Of a stretch of DNA of 64,000 nucleotides, positions 17,329-26,817 are shown piece after piece. Source of the stretch: Nonomuraea deserti. Lineage in GTDB: Bacteria > Actinomycetota > Actinomycetes > Streptosporangiales > Streptosporangiaceae. Each line of letters starts with the position of its first letter. The stretch's first letter is position 1. The translations under genes and the position numbers were made by a program. The stretch is taken from NCBI RefSeq assembly GCF_004348685.1, contig NZ_SMKO01000027.1:1-64000 (forward strand), in the 5' to 3' direction. The notes below the pieces were generated by a model, which was not told where the DNA came from, did not search any database, and worked only from the letters and a program-made list of their open reading frames with translations.

Positions 17329-18549
17329 ATGTCCACAGATGCCGAGCCCGCCAAGGCCGAGCCCGCCGCCGGGCTCGTGGCCGCGCCCGAGGAACGGCCT
17401 GAGGGCGGCGAACTCCAGGCCCCGACCGGGGAACGACCTGAGGGCGACGGACTCCAGGCCCCGACCGGGGAACGACCTGAGGGTGGGGGTGAGGCGGGCG
17501 CCCAGCCGTACGGGCTGCCCGGCAAGCCGCTGGCCCGGGGGCCGTTCCTGTTCGGGCTGGTCGGCGGGCTGGGGGTGCTGACGGCGATCGCGATCGCCCA
17601 GATGGTCGTCAACTCGCTGAGCACGATCATCCTGGTCGTGGTGGCGATGTTCCTGGCGGTCGGGCTCAACCCGGCAGTGGAGGCCCTGCAGCGCTGGGGG
17701 CTGGCCAGACGCGCCGCGATCTCCATCGTCTTCACCGGGGTGATCGTGGCGTTCGTGCTGTTCGGCCTGGCCGTGGTGCCGCCGGTGAGCAAGCAGCTGT
17801 CGGAGTTCATCGAGGCGGTGCCGGGCTACATCACGGAGCTGAGCACCCATCCGACGCTGCGCCAGCTCGACGCCGACTATCAGATCCTGCCGCAGCTGCG
17901 CACGTTCGTGACGAGCACGCTGGGGCCGTCGCTGGCCACCGGGATCATGGGTGCGGGCCTGGTGGTGCTGAACGGCGTGTTCACCACGGTGACGCTGCTG
18001 GTGCTCATGCTCTATTTCCTCGGCTCGCTGCACACGATCAAGGACTACCTGCTCAAGCTGGTGCCCGCCTCGCGCAGGGAGCGTACGCGCGCGATCAGCG
18101 AGCAGATCCTCACCGGCATCGGCGGTTACGTGGCGGGCAACGTGCTGATCTCGGTCATCGCGGGCGTGGTGGCCTGGATCTTCCTGTCGATCGCGGATGT
18201 GCGGTACGCGCTGGCGCTCGCTCTGGTCGTGGCGTTGCTGGACCTGGTTCCGCTGGTGGGCGCCACGATCGGCGCGGTGTTCGTGAGCGCTGTCGCGCTG
18301 CTGCAGTCGGTGCCCGCGGGGATCGCCTGCGCGATCTTCTTCGTGCTCTACCAGCAGGTCGAGAACTACTTCATCTATCCGCGGGTGATGAAACGCTCGG
18401 TGGACGTGACACCGGCCGTGACGGTGATCGCCGCGTTGTTCGGGGGCGCGCTGCTCGGCATCGTCGGCGCGCTGCTGGCCATCCCGGTCGCGGCGGCGAT
18501 CTCGCTGATCATCCGCGAGGTCGTACTGCCCCGCCAGGCCCGGGCCTGA
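17329..18549 (+). CDS. AI-2E family transporter (PF01594-type permease)
   Basis: 406 aa. The first 65 residues are hydrophilic and carry a 13-residue repeat. Then come about seven to eight membrane segments: FLFGLVGGLGVLTAIAIAQM, IILVVVAMFLAVGLNP, ISIVFTGVIVAFVLFGLAVV, VTLLVLMLYFLGS, and the conserved C-terminal GGYVAGNVLISVIAGV, LDLVPLVGATIGAV and YPRVMKRSVDVTPAV. The family includes AI-2 exporters and Na+/H+ antiporters; the substrate here cannot be told. ATG 17329 is the first in-frame start. It is a single-gene unit between a terminator and convergent genes. Confidence 0.92.
   Translation: MSTDAEPAKAEPAAGLVAAPEERPEGGELQAPTGERPEGDGLQAPTGERPEGGGEAGAQPYGLPGKPLARGPFLFGLVGGLGVLTAIAIAQMVVNSLSTIILVVVAMFLAVGLNPAVEALQRWGLARRAAISIVFTGVIVAFVLFGLAVVPPVSKQLSEFIEAVPGYITELSTHPTLRQLDADYQILPQLRTFVTSTLGPSLATGIMGAGLVVLNGVFTTVTLLVLMLYFLGSLHTIKDYLLKLVPASRRERTRAISEQILTGIGGYVAGNVLISVIAGVVAWIFLSIADVRYALALALVVALLDLVPLVGATIGAVFVSAVALLQSVPAGIACAIFFVLYQQVENYFIYPRVMKRSVDVTPAVTVIAALFGGALLGIVGALLAIPVAAAISLIIREVVLPRQARA
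17392..17489 (+). repeat. 39-bp tandem repeat in the transporter N-terminus
   Basis: Copies at 17392-17430 and 17431-17469 plus a partial third copy to about 17485. Each codes 13 residues of the form ERPEGxxLQAPTG. The second and third copies begin with identical DNA, pointing to recent duplication. Confidence 0.85.
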
Positions 18550-18599
18550 GCCCTGGGCTCGGACCCTGCTGAAACCCCCGTGGAGCGCGGCCTGAGCGA

Positions 18600-18707
18600 C
18601 CTCACCGCTCCCCGCCGGGCCCTGTCCTGGAGGGACTCAGCGCTCCCCGGCCGGCTCTGCTCTGAGTGGACCTCAGCGCGCCCCGCCGAGCTCTGCTCTG
18701 AGGAACT
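18600..18707. repeat. 36-bp imperfect tandem repeat entering a coding 3' end
   Basis: Three 36-bp units at about 18600-18635, 18636-18671 and 18672-18707, each with the core CGCTCCCCGxCxG or a close variant and ending near CTCTGCTCTGAG. The third unit is the last codons of the hydrolase gene on the minus strand. Confidence 0.65.
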
Positions 18708-19491
18708 CGGTCACCGCGGCGTTGAACGCCTCAGGCTGCTCGACGGCGCTCAGGTGGCCGGCCTTCGGGATGATCTCCAGCCTCCCTTCGGGCACGGTGC
18801 GTACCATCTCCTCGGCGTCGGAGGGCGGTGACAGCTCGTCCTCCTCCCCCACCACGACGAGCAGCGGCACCTTCAGCGCCCGCAGCGTCTCGAACGAGCC
18901 GGGCCGCGCGGCCATCGCCCGCTGCGCCCAGGCGACGGCGCCCGGCGGAGCCGACTGCACCAGCCCTTTGACCCGCCCGAACACCATGGCCCGCCGCTCC
19001 TTGGTGGTCGGCCCGATGAGCGCCGGAAGCACCTCGCTGACCAGCACCTCGCTGCCTTCCGACAGCACGGCCCTGGCGATGCGCTCCCTGTTGTCCTTGG
19101 CCGCGGGCGGGTCCTCGCCCGCCTTGGTGTCGGCCAGGATCACGCCGAGCACCCGGTCGGGATGCCGGCGGCAGAGAGCCATGGTGACGTAGCCGCCCAT
19201 GGACAACCCGCCGATCACCGCCCTGTCGATGCCCTCATCGTCGAGCAGCCTGGCGACGTCGTCGGCCATCAGGTCGAGTGACGGCTCGTCGTCCCCCAGC
19301 CGCGAACCGCCGAAGCCGCGCAGGTCAGGCGTGATGACCCGGCAGACTGTGGCCAGCCCTTCCCGCTGCGCCAGCCACATGGCCGACGACAGGGGGAACG
19401 CGTGGAGCAGCACAACCGGGATCCCCGTCCCGGCCGATCTCTTATAGAGCTGCACGGGCCCCACGGTAACCCGGTTCACGGCGACAATCAC
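18673..19491 (-). CDS. Alpha/beta hydrolase
   Basis: 272 aa. Standard alpha/beta hydrolase with oxyanion motif VVLLHAFPLSSAMW (about residues 26-39), nucleophile elbow GGLSMGGYVT (S97), an acid region VVVGEEDELSPP, and catalytic H246 in KAGHLSAVEQP. Resembles 3-oxoadipate enol-lactonase and related esterases, but no pathway genes are nearby, so the substrate stays open. The start is uncertain: GTG 19491 and GTG 19479 are in frame. The AT-rich stretch at about 19540-19580 just upstream probably holds its promoter. The 3' end is part of a 36-bp repeat array. Confidence 0.88.
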   Translation of the reverse strand: MIVAVNRVTVGPVQLYKRSAGTGIPVVLLHAFPLSSAMWLAQREGLATVCRVITPDLRGFGGSRLGDDEPSLDLMADDVARLLDDEGIDRAVIGGLSMGGYVTMALCRRHPDRVLGVILADTKAGEDPPAAKDNRERIARAVLSEGSEVLVSEVLPALIGPTTKERRAMVFGRVKGLVQSAPPGAVAWAQRAMAARPGSFETLRALKVPLLVVVGEEDELSPPSDAEEMVRTVPEGRLEIIPKAGHLSAVEQPEAFNAAVTEFLRAELGGAR

Positions 19492-19592
19492 TCAATGTCG
19501 TAGGACGATATCCCCGTTGACCGCGACCGCTTCTCCCCCAATAACCCCATAAATGGCCATACGGACATATATCTGGCATAGCGCGTACGCCG

Positions 19593-20357
19593 CTACCCCG
19601 CGACGGCGGTGGCTCCCCCGTCGACGAACAGCACCTGCCCCGTCATGTACGCCGACGCCGCGCTCGCCAGGAAGACAGCCGGCTGCGCCATCTCCTCCGC
19701 CGTCCCCCACCGCCGCATGGGCACGCCGGACACCGTGGCGGCGTTGGCGGCCTCGTCTGCCCAGAGGTTGCGGTTGAGGTCGGTCGCGGTCCACCCCGGA
19801 CACAGGGCGTTGACCCGCACCCCGGCCGACGCCCACTCCACGGCCAGCGTCTTCGTCAGCGCCACCAGCCCGGCCTTGGCCGCCGCGTACGGGGCCAGGA
19901 AGGGCGCGCCGAGCGCCGCCATCGACGCCACGTTGACGACCGAGCCGCCACCCCGTGCCAGCAGGTGCGGCGCGGCGGCGTGGCAGACGGCCATGGCGGA
20001 GTCGAGGTTGAGCCGCATGATCTTGTCCCAGCCGCGCAGCCGCAGGTCCTTGAACTCGACCATGAAGTTGGAGCCGCCGGCGTTGTTGACGATGACGTCG
20101 AGATGGCCGAGGCCGTCGATCGCAGCGGCCACGGCCGCCGCGGCGGCGTCGCGGTCGGTGAGGTCGGCGGGGACGACGAGCGCGCGCCTGCCCAGCGCCT
20201 CGATCTCCTTGCCGGTCTCGGCCAGCAGATCGGCCGAGCGGGACACGAGCGCCACGTCGGCCCCGGCCTCGGCGTACGCGAGCGCGATGGCCCGGCCGAT
20301 CCCCTTGGACGCTCCGGTGACCAGGGCCCGCTTCCCGCTGAGATCGAACGCGCCCAC
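19593..20357 (-). CDS. SDR family oxidoreductase
   Basis: 254 aa, classical short-chain dehydrogenase. NAD(P) motif TGASKGIG (residues 14-21), structural NNAG (91-94), catalytic S145, Y157 and K161 (YAAAK), and the C-terminal GQVLFVDGG. S40-R41-like position reads SRSAD, suggesting NADP preference. Likely reduces or oxidises a carbonyl/hydroxyl substrate that cannot be named. It lies downstream of the RHS gene but behind a hairpin, and 101 bp before the hydrolase gene on the same strand. Confidence 0.92.
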   Translation of the reverse strand: MGAFDLSGKRALVTGASKGIGRAIALAYAEAGADVALVSRSADLLAETGKEIEALGRRALVVPADLTDRDAAAAAVAAAIDGLGHLDVIVNNAGGSNFMVEFKDLRLRGWDKIMRLNLDSAMAVCHAAAPHLLARGGGSVVNVASMAALGAPFLAPYAAAKAGLVALTKTLAVEWASAGVRVNALCPGWTATDLNRNLWADEAANAATVSGVPMRRWGTAEEMAQPAVFLASAASAYMTGQVLFVDGGATAVAG

Positions 20358-20437
20358 GCCGCCCTCCTCCGTCTAAGAAACCGAACAGCATTCTAGGGTT
20401 TCGGGGCGGCCAAAGCGAGGACCCGCCGCGGAGCATG

Positions 20438-20481
20438 CCGGTGCGAGGGCGTCCCCGAAGCAGGGCCGGCCCTCGCACCGG
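20438..20481 (-). terminator. Terminator after the RHS gene
   Basis: CCGGTGCGAGGGC (20438-20450) and GCCCTCGCACCGG (20469-20481) form a perfect 13-bp stem with an 18-base loop, 9 bp past the RHS stop codon. Confidence 0.75.
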
Positions 20482-20489
20482 ATCACGGG

Positions 20490-23400
20490 TCAGAAGCCGC
20501 CGAACAGAATGTCCAGGGCGTCTCCCAGGCCGCCCTTGTCGATCCAGCGGGTGAACCGGCCGCCGGTCTCGGCGATGGTGCCGGCCCGCGTGCTCTCCGG
20601 CTCGATCCGCTCCGGCTTGAACAGTTGCTTCTCACCCTGGCCGCTGCCGCTGCCCCGGCCCAGGTTCGACGGCGGCCGGCCCTGGGGGTACATCCGGCCG
20701 TTGCCGTAGACGGTGTAGGACTGGGTCGGCTGCTGCGTGCCGTCGTTGCGCCAGATGTGGCTCGGCCGTGGCCGGGCCGGCTGCCGGTTCACCTTCGGCG
20801 GCGACTGCCGCTGCGTCGACCTGTGGCTGGTCGGCCGGCTCGCCGGACGCGACCGCGCCCGCTGGATGCCGCGCGGCACCCGGCCGGCCCGCCTGTTCCG
20901 GGCCCTGGCCGCCGCCGCGGCGCGCCTCCTGGCCGCCGCCTCGCGAGCCTCCTTCCTCGCCTTCCTCCGTGCCGCCGCCGCGGCCCTGCGCCGCGCCGCC
21001 GCCTCCCGCGCCTTCCTGGCCTTGGCTGCCGCTCGTTTCCTGGCCGCCGCCAGTGCCCGCTTGCGCGCCGCGGCCGCCGCTCTCCTCCTGGCCGCCGCGG
21101 CGGCCTTCTTCCTGGCCAGCGCCGCGGCACGGCGCCGGGCCGCCGCGATCGCCGCGCGTCTGGCCGCGGCCCGCCTGGCCGCGGCCAGCGCCGCCCGCCT
21201 GGCGGCCGCCTGGGCCGCCCTCCTGGCCGCCCACCGGATCGCGAGACGGGCCGCGATGCCGGCCGCGAACCAGAACAGCTGGCCGTCGGGGTCGCTCATG
21301 GTGACAGGGCTGTTGTTGGCGTAGGCGTAGGCGTTGAGCTGCTGCGGGTCGAGATCGTCGATGACCGGGTCGACCGACAGGAAACGGCCGTTGCGCGCGT
21401 CGTACTCGCGGGCTCCGAGGTGGATGAGCCCGGTCGTCGGATCCTTGGTGCCGCCGACGAAGGCGCGCTGGCCCGGCCACCATGGCGGTGGCGAGCCCCG
21501 GTCCTCGCCGAACGGCGTCTGCCTGCGGATCGCCAGCTCACCGTTGCCGGCGTTCACCGCGGCCTGCGCGGTGCCCTGATGGTCGTTGGCCAGGAAGGAG
21601 ACCTGGTCGTCCGGCGTGCGCACCGCGATGGGCTGGTCGTTGATGGTGTAGTAGCGGGTCTGCTCGACGGTGTCCTCGGCGAAGTCGAGGCGCAGCTCCA
21701 TGTCGTCGACGTAGAGCGTGGCGTCGGCCGGCGTCCTGCGGATCAACCGCTCGCCGTCGGCGTCGTAGACGAAGGACGTCGTCTTGCCCGCCTCCGTCAC
21801 CGACTCCAGGTTGCCCTCGGCGTCCCAGACGAGGGTCTGGTCGGAGGCGCCGACCTTGCGCCTGGTGGTGTTGCCGGTCGCGTCGTACTCGAAGAGGTCC
21901 GATCCGGCGCTCAGCAGCGCGTGCGGCCGCTGCTCGCCCGGCTTCGGGTAGGTGGAGGTGCGCACGGTCTCGGGCGCGCCGCCCCAGGCGTGCCTGGTCT
22001 CCTTGATCCGGTTGCCCGTCACGTCGTAGGCGTAGCTGACCGCGTACGGGGCCACGCCGCCGATCGTGCCGGACTGCGGGGAGCCGGAGGCGCAGTCGTC
22101 GGTGGCCGTCCACGCCGACGTCATGCGGCGCAGGTGGTCGTAGGTGAAGCACTGCGTGTCCTGACCGCCCGCCCGCTCGGCGATCTTGGTGATGTTGCCG
22201 ACGGCGTCGTAGGAGTAGTGGAGGTCGAGATCGGTGTCGGCGGCGCCTTCCCTGTCCAGCCGCATGCTCGTCAGCCTGCGGGTGGACTCGTCGTGGGTGT
22301 AGGTGAGCCAGGTCTTCTTGCTCCCCGAGCCCAGCTCGTACTGCAGGGTCTCGCCCAGCTTGGAGTAGCGGGTCGTGTTCACGTACGTCGACAGGCCCGC
22401 GAGCCTGACCGGCTGGCCGAGCTCGTCGTAGCTGTAGACGACCGACTCCTGCGCCAGGCCGCCGGCGGCCGGGAAGCTGATCGACTGCACCTGGTCGTCG
22501 AGCGTGTAGCGGGTGTTGAGGACGTACGCGCCGGCCAGCTTGCCCTCACGCTCGGGGATGGTGACCGTCTGGCGCAGCGTGCGGTAGTCGGAGTCGATGG
22601 CGTTGATCTCCGCCTTGTACGCCTGCCCGCCCACGTAGCGGATGGTGGCGTTCATGTGGCCCTTGGCCAGGCCGTCGTACTTCCACTCGGCCAGCAGCGG
22701 GCCGCTCGCCGAGCCGTCGCGCAGCTCCTTCTTGCGGCCCAGCTCGTCGTAGACGTACCAGAGCGTCCTGCCGCGGGCGTCGGTGGTGCTGACGACCTCG
22801 TCGGCGTCGTTGTACGTCATCGTGGTGACGCCCTTGTCGGGGTCCTCGGTCTTGATCTCCCGTCCGCGCATGTCGTAGTGGTGGCGCCACACGTTGCCCG
22901 CGGGATCGGTCACCGTGGCCAGCCGGCCCGCGTGGTCATAGGTGTACTTGGTGGACTCGTAGTCGCCCGTCGGGGTCGCGCCCTTGTACTGGCGCAGCTC
23001 GATCAGGCGGTCCTCGGCGTCGCCGATGCGGGTGGTCGCCGTGCCGCCCGGCGGCGGCGTCATGTGGATCCTGTCACCCTCCTGCTCGGCGCTCACCCGG
23101 TACTTCTCCACACCCTTCGCCTTGAGCACCTGGGCGGTCACGTCGCCCGAGCCGTCGAAGGACGACACGATCTGCGTCGGCACGTCGGCGTCCGCCACCG
23201 CCAGCAGCTCGGTGGCGGGCGTCCCGGTGGCGAAGTAGCCGGTGTTCGACTTGTACTGCTCGCCGAGCGAGTTGTGGAAGGTGTCGGTGATCGTGCGCCC
23301 CTCGCGCAGCGCGGGGTCGTCCGCCTGGTCGTCGCGGGGCGCGGGCTCCTGCGTCTGCCGCTCCCTTAGCAGGCCGTCGTACAGCTCGTGGCTGGTGGTG

Positions 23401-26400
23401 TAGCCGCCGTCGGCGCGCAGCGTCTTCGTGGTGACGACGCTGGGGCCGTCGTTGCGCATCAGGTACGCGTACTCCGTGCTGGGCGACTGCCCGGCGGCCT
23501 TGCTGCGGTCGGGCTGCCAGACCTTGATCAGGCGGCCGAGCGCGTCGTGCTCCATGTCGACACGGCGGTTGTTGGCGTCGATCTCGGCGACCGGCTCGCC
23601 CCACGCCGGTTCGAGCAGGGTGCGCTCGACGTGGCCGAGCTGGTTCGTCTGCCTGACCTCGGTCGCGGGGGCGCCCGCGGCCGGGACGTAGGTGGTGACG
23701 GACTTCGTGCCGGCCGCGTCGGTCTCGCTGGTCTCGCGGCCGTAGGCGTCGTAGGTGTGGACGCGGTCGGTGATCGTCGCGCCGTCCCCGGACACGAGCT
23801 GCTGGACCTGGGTCACGTCGCCCTTGCTCGGGGCCTGGCCGAAGGCCTTGCCGTCGTACTGCACCCGCTCGTCGGAGATCACCTCTCCGGCGGAGAGCGT
23901 GGACACGGCGGTGCCGCAGCTCGCCGCGACCTTCTGGATCCTGCTGGTGTAGTCGAGCATCCAGGCCGAGTCGTTGCGGGCGTAGGTGTAGCGGGTGCAC
24001 TGGTCGTCGTCCGCGGCGGCCAGGTCGCCCTTCTCCTCCACCTGCGTGAGCAGGCCCTTGGCGTCGTACGTGCGCTCCTCGCCGGTCCGCCGCCACTTGC
24101 CGCCGCCCAGGGCGGTACGGGTCACCATGGACTCCGGCTCGACCACGTACGCGGCCTTGGTGACGCCGTCGTGCGTGGACTCCGCGGTCCTGAGCGACCA
24201 CGGCTCCTCGACGGTCGAGGTCAGGATGGGCCCGCCGGCGCCGTCGTACAGGATCTCCTCCCGCTCGAACCCGGCCAGCTGGTCGAGGTCGTCGAGTTTG
24301 ACGCCCTCGGTGTCCTCGACCTGCGCGCTGCGCTTGGAGCCGTCGGCCTGCCGGTCGCCGTGCAGCCCGCGGAAGTAGCGGAACTCCGTGAGCGTGCGCT
24401 CGGTGTCCTGGCCGTCGCCCTGGCGGACGCGCACCCGGCCGTACCCCCGGTAGTCCGCCCACGTGCGGTGCTCGGGCTTGACGAGGATGTTGTCGGCGTA
24501 GCGCCAGCCGGCGCCGCCCAGGTACTCGTAGTCGGTGACCACGCTCGGGGAGCCCGCGACGCGGTCCACCTCGACCGTCTGCGTCACCACGTACTTGTGG
24601 AACCAGTCGGTGATCTGGGCCTCGTCCGGCGGGGCCCAGCGCTGCGGGTAGCAGCGCTTGTCGTTCCTGTCGGCGGCGGGCAGCGCGCCGGGCTCGCACT
24701 CGGCGGCCGAGTAGTGGACGCGCAGCTCGCCGCCGGACTCGTTGTTGACGGCCTGCACGCGCCACTTGACCAGCGGGGCGCGGCCCTCGTCGGAGTCGAC
24801 GCGGTTGGGCAGCTGAACGCCGGTGAACGTGGTCTTGGGCAGCGTGATCGTGCCGCCCACGTGGCCGGTCTGCTGGATCGAGGCCAGCCACAACGACGGG
24901 CTCATGCCGTCGCCGGTGGCGGGGAACTGGTGGTCCAGCGCCCAGGAGTCCACCGCCGAGTACTGTCCCGAGCCGTTGAGGATCTGCGTGGTGACCTTGG
25001 CCAGCCGCTTGCGGCTGAAGAACGTCGGCGCCAGGCGGTCGGTGCACTTCTGCCCCGAGTCGCAGATCTGGTCGAACGGCACGTCCGGCCAGTGTTTGGC
25101 GGTGTCCTTCTTGAGCTGGTCGGGGGTGCAGGTGACCGTGCCGCTGGGCAGGCAGCGCTCGGCCACGTCGAAGACCACGCGGGCGGCGGGCGCCTTGGTG
25201 AACAGCTCGCCCTTCAGGTAGCCGTAGTCGATGCGGGTCAGGTAGGCGCCGCGCACGTACTGGGTGCCCAGCTCGGGCTTCATGTGGCGGCCGTAGTAGT
25301 TGGTCTCCTGGGCGTACCAGTACGTGGTGGCGTTGCCGTGGGGGTCCACCGCGGAGTCCAGGTTCCACCGGTACGCCTGCCGGCACCAGGCGTTGGCCGG
25401 GGTGCTGGAGTAGCAGGGCTCGCCGCTGTTGTTGCCGAACACCGGCACCGTCTGCACCGACTTGGTCTCCGGCTTGCCGGAGACCCATCCGGGCAGGCGG
25501 TTCAGCCCGAACGTGTACTGCGTGCCGTCGGCGGTGGTGACGCGCCAGTACTCGCCGTCGTTGTCGCCGTTGGTGGCGCCCTTGAGCTGCTCGATCCTGG
25601 TGCCGTCGTCGCGCTTGGGCCGCCACTGCTTGGTCGTGGCGTCCTTGACCAGCTCCATGGAGGAGTTGCCGAGCGACAGGGTGGCGTTGTCCTGGTCCCA
25701 GCACAGGTCGCCGGTCTTCTTGCCGTCGACCATGCAGGACTTGAAACGGCGCTCGACGTAGCCGCCGGGGTTCAGTTCGAAGCCCTCACCGGCCCAGGAC
25801 GGCTGGTTGTTGGTGGAGGCGGTGCGGCCGTCCACGCTCTGGGAGGAGTAGACGAGCGACAGGTCCGGCTCCTCGCCGCCCAGCGCGGGAGGCGTGCGCA
25901 GCTCGTACGTCCAGCTGAAGTCGCCGGACTGGGTGCCCACGCTCCAGTTGGCGGAGGGGGCCAGGCCGGTGGCGGAGTGGTCGCCTGACTGGCCTGAGGC
26001 GGCGGCGGTCACGGCGTACAGGCCGGTCGTCGCCACGTCGGCGGTCAGCGTGCCGGCCTCGGTGTCGTTCACGCTCTTGACCGGCTGCGGCTGGGCGCAG
26101 CCGGTGGCCTTGGCGTCGAGGGCGCACTCCTCCAGCTCGACGACATGGAGCCGGGCGCCGTAGTCGCCGCCGTACGCGTGGCGGAAGCCGGAGTAGTCGA
26201 TCTCGAGGCGGGTCCTGGCCTCGGCCGCCTTCGCCGTGGCGCCTCCGCCGGGGGTGACGCGCAGGGCCAGGCCCAGCCGGCCGGTCGCCTCGGCGTCGAG
26301 GATCTCGACCTGCACCGGGGCCGCCGCGGTCACGCCTTTCCGCGCGGCCAGCCGTACCGGGAATCCGGCCGCCTGGGTCTTCGCGCCCGCGCCTCCGAGC

Positions 26401-26753
26401 TCGGCCTTCTGCGGCTTGGGCCAGGAGACGCCCGGTGGCGCCTGCCATGCCTGTTTCCGCACGGGGTCGGCCATCGGGGGGACCACGGGGACCTTCTCGC
26501 CCTTGACCGGCGTCTCCTTCTGCACGGGCGGGGCCTGGCGGGGCGCGGCGTGGGCGGGCATGGCGTACGCCATGGGCAGGACGAGGACGATGGAGAGGAC
26601 TGTGGCCAGCCGGCGCGGCCAGCGGGACTCCGGCTTCGGCTCGATGAGCCGGTTCCATGAGGGGTCTGGGATGTCTGGGTTGCCCGGTTCCCGGGGTTGC
26701 TGAAAACGATTCCAGCGGGATTCGGGCAGGTCTAACTCGCTCTGCGGGTCCAT
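20490..26753 (-). CDS. Large secreted RHS-repeat protein with Arg/Ala-rich tail
   Basis: 2087 aa. A 47-residue hydrophilic start precedes a signal-like segment (RRLATVLSIVLVLPMAYAMPAHA, about residues 47-69). Residues about 270-900 form a beta-rich SpvB/TcdB-like part with Cys pairs; about 1000-1700 carry YD repeats (YDELGR, YTYDHAGR, YSYDELGQ); the RHS core ends with GAREYDARNGRFLSVDP and NAYAYANNSPV near residue 1815. In polymorphic toxins a toxin domain follows this core. Here the next 125 residues are almost only Ala, Arg and Lys, then a Pro/Arg/Ser linker and a C-terminus ending DALDILFGGF. No immunity gene lies downstream. Second gene of a unit with the LamG protein, 64 bp apart. Confidence 0.9.
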   Translation of the reverse strand: MDPQSELDLPESRWNRFQQPREPGNPDIPDPSWNRLIEPKPESRWPRRLATVLSIVLVLPMAYAMPAHAAPRQAPPVQKETPVKGEKVPVVPPMADPVRKQAWQAPPGVSWPKPQKAELGGAGAKTQAAGFPVRLAARKGVTAAAPVQVEILDAEATGRLGLALRVTPGGGATAKAAEARTRLEIDYSGFRHAYGGDYGARLHVVELEECALDAKATGCAQPQPVKSVNDTEAGTLTADVATTGLYAVTAAASGQSGDHSATGLAPSANWSVGTQSGDFSWTYELRTPPALGGEEPDLSLVYSSQSVDGRTASTNNQPSWAGEGFELNPGGYVERRFKSCMVDGKKTGDLCWDQDNATLSLGNSSMELVKDATTKQWRPKRDDGTRIEQLKGATNGDNDGEYWRVTTADGTQYTFGLNRLPGWVSGKPETKSVQTVPVFGNNSGEPCYSSTPANAWCRQAYRWNLDSAVDPHGNATTYWYAQETNYYGRHMKPELGTQYVRGAYLTRIDYGYLKGELFTKAPAARVVFDVAERCLPSGTVTCTPDQLKKDTAKHWPDVPFDQICDSGQKCTDRLAPTFFSRKRLAKVTTQILNGSGQYSAVDSWALDHQFPATGDGMSPSLWLASIQQTGHVGGTITLPKTTFTGVQLPNRVDSDEGRAPLVKWRVQAVNNESGGELRVHYSAAECEPGALPAADRNDKRCYPQRWAPPDEAQITDWFHKYVVTQTVEVDRVAGSPSVVTDYEYLGGAGWRYADNILVKPEHRTWADYRGYGRVRVRQGDGQDTERTLTEFRYFRGLHGDRQADGSKRSAQVEDTEGVKLDDLDQLAGFEREEILYDGAGGPILTSTVEEPWSLRTAESTHDGVTKAAYVVEPESMVTRTALGGGKWRRTGEERTYDAKGLLTQVEEKGDLAAADDDQCTRYTYARNDSAWMLDYTSRIQKVAASCGTAVSTLSAGEVISDERVQYDGKAFGQAPSKGDVTQVQQLVSGDGATITDRVHTYDAYGRETSETDAAGTKSVTTYVPAAGAPATEVRQTNQLGHVERTLLEPAWGEPVAEIDANNRRVDMEHDALGRLIKVWQPDRSKAAGQSPSTEYAYLMRNDGPSVVTTKTLRADGGYTTSHELYDGLLRERQTQEPAPRDDQADDPALREGRTITDTFHNSLGEQYKSNTGYFATGTPATELLAVADADVPTQIVSSFDGSGDVTAQVLKAKGVEKYRVSAEQEGDRIHMTPPPGGTATTRIGDAEDRLIELRQYKGATPTGDYESTKYTYDHAGRLATVTDPAGNVWRHHYDMRGREIKTEDPDKGVTTMTYNDADEVVSTTDARGRTLWYVYDELGRKKELRDGSASGPLLAEWKYDGLAKGHMNATIRYVGGQAYKAEINAIDSDYRTLRQTVTIPEREGKLAGAYVLNTRYTLDDQVQSISFPAAGGLAQESVVYSYDELGQPVRLAGLSTYVNTTRYSKLGETLQYELGSGSKKTWLTYTHDESTRRLTSMRLDREGAADTDLDLHYSYDAVGNITKIAERAGGQDTQCFTYDHLRRMTSAWTATDDCASGSPQSGTIGGVAPYAVSYAYDVTGNRIKETRHAWGGAPETVRTSTYPKPGEQRPHALLSAGSDLFEYDATGNTTRRKVGASDQTLVWDAEGNLESVTEAGKTTSFVYDADGERLIRRTPADATLYVDDMELRLDFAEDTVEQTRYYTINDQPIAVRTPDDQVSFLANDHQGTAQAAVNAGNGELAIRRQTPFGEDRGSPPPWWPGQRAFVGGTKDPTTGLIHLGAREYDARNGRFLSVDPVIDDLDPQQLNAYAYANNSPVTMSDPDGQLFWFAAGIAARLAIRWAARRAAQAAARRAALAAARRAAARRAAIAAARRRAAALARKKAAAAARRRAAAAARKRALAAARKRAAAKARKAREAAARRRAAAAARRKARKEAREAAARRRAAAAARARNRRAGRVPRGIQRARSRPASRPTSHRSTQRQSPPKVNRQPARPRPSHIWRNDGTQQPTQSYTVYGNGRMYPQGRPPSNLGRGSGSGQGEKQLFKPERIEPESTRAGTIAETGGRFTRWIDKGGLGDALDILFGGF
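20880..21260 (-). repeat. Low-complexity Arg/Ala tail of the RHS protein
   Basis: Codes for residues about 1832-1958, built from irregular repeats of the form AAARRAA and AAARKRA. The stretch opens with a hydrophobic LFWFAAGIAARLAIRW. Such sequence resembles histone H1-like basic tails more than any toxin. Confidence 0.85.
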
Positions 26754-26817
26754 GGATCTCTCCCAGTGAGGTGCTGCTAGGGGGAATTACTGGGTTAGTC
26801 GGGACTTACTGCGGCAT

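Noticed and set aside
20490-20700. RHS C-terminus as a nuclease or deaminase toxin
   Set aside because: No catalytic His/Asp/Cys cluster or known toxin motif could be found in the last 100 residues.
20625-23369. 914-codon open frame on the plus strand opposite the RHS gene
   Set aside because: It is the antisense shadow of a GC-rich coding region: Arg/Val/Gly/Ala-rich, no domain, no ribosome binding site.
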